DNA from: UBA6120 sp035361955
GTDB taxonomy: Bacteria; Bacillota_I; Bacilli_A; RFN20; CAG-826
Length of the DNA stretch: 13,717 bases
Reading direction: 5' to 3'
NCBI GenBank assembly: GCA_035361955.1
Contig: DAOSDC010000024.1
Location: 1 to 13,717, forward strand
Part shown: positions 12,056-13,717 of the stretch, piece by piece
Layout: every line of letters begins with the position of its first letter
Numbering within the stretch: the first letter of the stretch is position 1
Made by a program: the position numbers and the translations under genes
The notes under the pieces: generated by a model
The model's input: the letters and a program-made list of their open reading frames with translations, nothing else
Database searches by the model: none
What the model was told of the DNA's origin: nothing

Positions 12056-13351
12056 TTAGAAAAATAATCCAAGCCCCAATAAACTTATCAGCATCAAAGG
12101 TAGCGATATCGTTAACCCATATCTTAAGAATGAGCCATACGAGTATTCAATCCCTTCGCGTTTAAGTATCGACATCCACATGATGCCGGCGAGTGCCCCA
12201 ATCGGTGATAAGATAGCACCTAAATTACTGCCGATAATCGTCGCGTAAACCGAAATCGGATTAAGTGACGCACTTGAAGATAACACTTCCGTGAACAAAA
12301 TGCTCATCGGAATGTTGTTGATGATATTCGAAAATAGGAACGAGCTAAAGCCATAACTGAATAAAGGCGACCAAGCGGCTAGGCTTTGCGCCATCAATAA
12401 CGGCACGTCGTATTTATCGATGGCAATCACAAGCAGCGTCATCGAAAGCATAAATGGCGCTAAACTATACGGCACGCGCCTTAATACATTTTTAAGTATC
12501 AATAATTTTCTTTTCGTCACCGCCAAGTAGATACAAGCGGCGATGAATAGGCTAATCGCCCCTGCAAGCGTCAGCGTCCACATCTCAACACCAACATAAC
12601 TAGATATGGAAATAAGAATCGTGGATACGCCTAAATGAACTAGTCCGATTGTCATTAACCCACGCGATGGCCGCACCGGATTGCCCGAAGGTTGTAATGG
12701 TGCATCAAGTTGACGTTTAAATAATAGACGCATCAGCCCATACGACAGGATGCCGGCGCTTATTGTCGGTAACGCCATCACCAAGAAATACGACACGAAA
12801 TCAATGCCAAACGAAGTCGCCAAATATATATTGGTCGGGTTCCCGATGATAAATAGCATGCTCCATGTATTGGCAGCGACAAACTCGGACACCAAGTAAG
12901 GTAGCGGATTTATTTTGGCGTTTTTGGCAAAGTAGATGATAAAGGGCGTCAGTGTCAAAATCACGATGTCGTTAGCAGTAAACACCGTCAGCACCGAAGT
13001 CAGCACATAGAAAGCGATGAAGAGCACATGTTGTGATTGTTTGGCCTTTAGTGCCACCAGTGCGGCCACGTAGGAGAAAAATCCAATCTCGTCGAGGAAG
13101 ATTGAGAATATCGTAAACGAAATGAATAGTGTTAATATCTTGACCGGGTTGATTAGGGTACCACCAAACATCCCCTCAATTGCTTCCTGACCTAATACCG
13201 CACCTGAAAGCAATAAGACGCTCGCACCAAGCAGGGCAATCAGCCAGTAAGGAGAGAAACGAATTTTACCGATTTTCAGCGATGGAAAAAAGATGATCGA
13301 ACCGATCATCATCAATATCGTCACCGCGAATACGGAAATTGTGAAAGCCAT
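12056..13351 (-). CDS. ArsB/NhaD-like permease (ion transporter superfamily)
   Basis: A 431-residue membrane protein with about 11-12 hydrophobic segments. It matches the ArsB/NhaD/SLC13 ion-transporter superfamily by its two re-entrant-type motifs: TANDIVILTLTPFI (~124-137) with the following FIIGNPTNIYLA, and in the second half SNIINNIPMS with the late GSNLGAILSPIGALAGIMW stretch. ArsB proteins export arsenite, NhaD proteins exchange Na+/H+ and SLC13 proteins carry carboxylates. No ArsR, ArsC or ArsA gene is adjacent, so an arsenic role is not supported by context. The ATG lacks a ribosome site; an extended -10 (TGCGATAAT) lies about 30 bases upstream. tRNA-Arg follows 33 bases after the stop. 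Confidence 0.85.
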   Translation of the reverse strand: MAFTISVFAVTILMMIGSIIFFPSLKIGKIRFSPYWLIALLGASVLLLSGAVLGQEAIEGMFGGTLINPVKILTLFISFTIFSIFLDEIGFFSYVAALVALKAKQSQHVLFIAFYVLTSVLTVFTANDIVILTLTPFIIYFAKNAKINPLPYLVSEFVAANTWSMLFIIGNPTNIYLATSFGIDFVSYFLVMALPTISAGILSYGLMRLLFKRQLDAPLQPSGNPVRPSRGLMTIGLVHLGVSTILISISSYVGVEMWTLTLAGAISLFIAACIYLAVTKRKLLILKNVLRRVPYSLAPFMLSMTLLVIAIDKYDVPLLMAQSLAAWSPLFSYGFSSFLFSNIINNIPMSILFTEVLSSSASLNPISVYATIIGSNLGAILSPIGALAGIMWMSILKREGIEYSYGSFLRYGLTISLPLMLISLLGLGLFF

Positions 13352-13381
13352 CTACACACCACATGCTCGCAGACTTTTGCT

Positions 13382-13390
13382 ATTATCGCA
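13382..13390 (-). promoter_or_regulatory. Candidate extended -10 promoter of the permease gene
   Basis: TGCGATAAT on the minus strand predicts a start near 13375 and a 24-base leader without a ribosome site. A perfect TATAAT (13406-13411) slightly further upstream is an alternative. No good -35 box is present for either. Confidence 0.4.
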
Positions 13391-13440
13391 TCATTGAGCG
13401 AACATATTATAAATACCCGCATTTGTTTTTACTAGATGAT

Positions 13441-13450
13441 TGATATATCA
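13441..13450. repeat. 10-bp palindrome in the divergent intergenic region
   Basis: TGATATATCA is self-complementary and lies between the divergent permease and right-edge genes. It could be an operator half-way between promoters, but an AT-only core makes chance likely. Confidence 0.25.
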
Positions 13451-13514
13451 TAGATATAAATTTTGATATGGGCTAAAATATAAGCACAAAAAATAAGGGA
13501 AAACGGCACAATCC

Positions 13515-13717
13515 ATGTACAAATGGTGGCAAAACTGGTTGACCAACAACCAGCACTTCACAAAAGAGAACTCCGATTATCGCCGCATCGTGATGATCAA
13601 TGTCACGCTGTCACTGATGATTTTAGTTCTGCTTGGATATGGCGTATTTAATCTGGCAATTGCCGATTACCCGATGGCCATCGCCGAGCTTGTCGCCGCG
13701 ATTTTTGCCATTGCTTT
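13515..13717 (+). CDS. N-terminus of a membrane protein, possibly a membrane sensor (partial)
   Basis: The first 67 residues of a gene that continues past the right edge. A short Trp-rich basic start (MYKWWQNWLTNNQHF) and the segment NSDYRRIVMINVTL lead into a hydrophobic helix (residues ~26-49), then a second one begins (~53-67). This N-terminal pattern, with YRR before the first membrane segment, resembles multi-pass sensor modules of diguanylate cyclases and histidine kinases, but no catalytic domain is in view, so the function is a guess. AAGGGA lies about 14 bases before the ATG, farther than usual; no in-frame alternative start is closer. TAAAAT about 40 bases upstream may be the -10 box. 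Confidence 0.6.
   Translation, partial: MYKWWQNWLTNNQHFTKENSDYRRIVMINVTLSLMILVLLGYGVFNLAIADYPMAIAELVAAIFAIA

Noticed and set aside
12056..13351. Arsenic resistance operon
   Set aside because: Only an ArsB-like permease is present; no arsR, arsC or arsA gene is nearby, and the superfamily has other substrates.

Overview
The window reads as a stretch of chromosome from a low- to mid-GC Gram-positive-lineage bacterium (Bacillota or a wall-less relative such as the Acholeplasma/Izemoplasma group). The evidence is Shine-Dalgarno-led genes, short 4-base ATGA gene overlaps, several Ser/Thr-rich lipoproteins with classical lipoboxes, CotH and VanZ family proteins, CCA-encoding tRNA genes and many small intrinsic terminators. 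TGA is a stop codon at three ATGA junctions, so the standard bacterial code fits better than the Mycoplasma/Spiroplasma code. The lineage is an inference. Nearly every gene is on the minus strand; only an aldo/keto reductase and a partial membrane protein at the right edge are on the plus strand.

Layout (minus-strand transcription runs right to left). 1-607: a partial exported protein and a very AT-rich leader with a perfect tandem 11-bp repeat. 608-3135: tRNA-Leu(CAG), a CDF-type Mn/Zn efflux transporter and a lipoprotein CotH-like kinase, the last two translationally coupled. 3160-5220: a P-loop kinase with its own promoter, then an operon VanZ-msrA-fRMsr, each unit closed by a clear terminator. 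5304-6122: the divergent aldo/keto reductase, sharing with the VanZ-msr operon a palindrome whose two arms look like the two -10 boxes. 6140-8921: an EamA transporter, an MscS channel and a tyrosine/dual-specificity phosphatase, probably each with its own promoter. 8976-9094: tRNA-Ala(GGC). 9176-10762: two adjacent lipoproteins carrying together three copies of an unrecognised domain. 10899-11871: a membrane-anchored XRE regulator with three exact-length 16-residue repeats and a repeat-rich leader. 11946-13351: tRNA-Arg(CCT) and an ArsB/NhaD-like permease. 13515-13717: start of a membrane protein.

Functionally, the VanZ-msrA-fRMsr operon together with the divergent reductase looks like a redox-repair module. 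The CotH-CDF pair suggests a surface kinase linked to metal export, and the Ser/Thr-rich lipoproteins are possible substrates. The rest looks like ordinary housekeeping and envelope genes. The most novel items are the duplicated GFYxGY...TRW lipoprotein domain, the XRE/16-residue-repeat membrane regulator, the symmetric divergent promoter and the recurrent extended -10 promoters, two of which would give almost leaderless mRNAs. No mobile element, CRISPR array or rRNA gene was seen.
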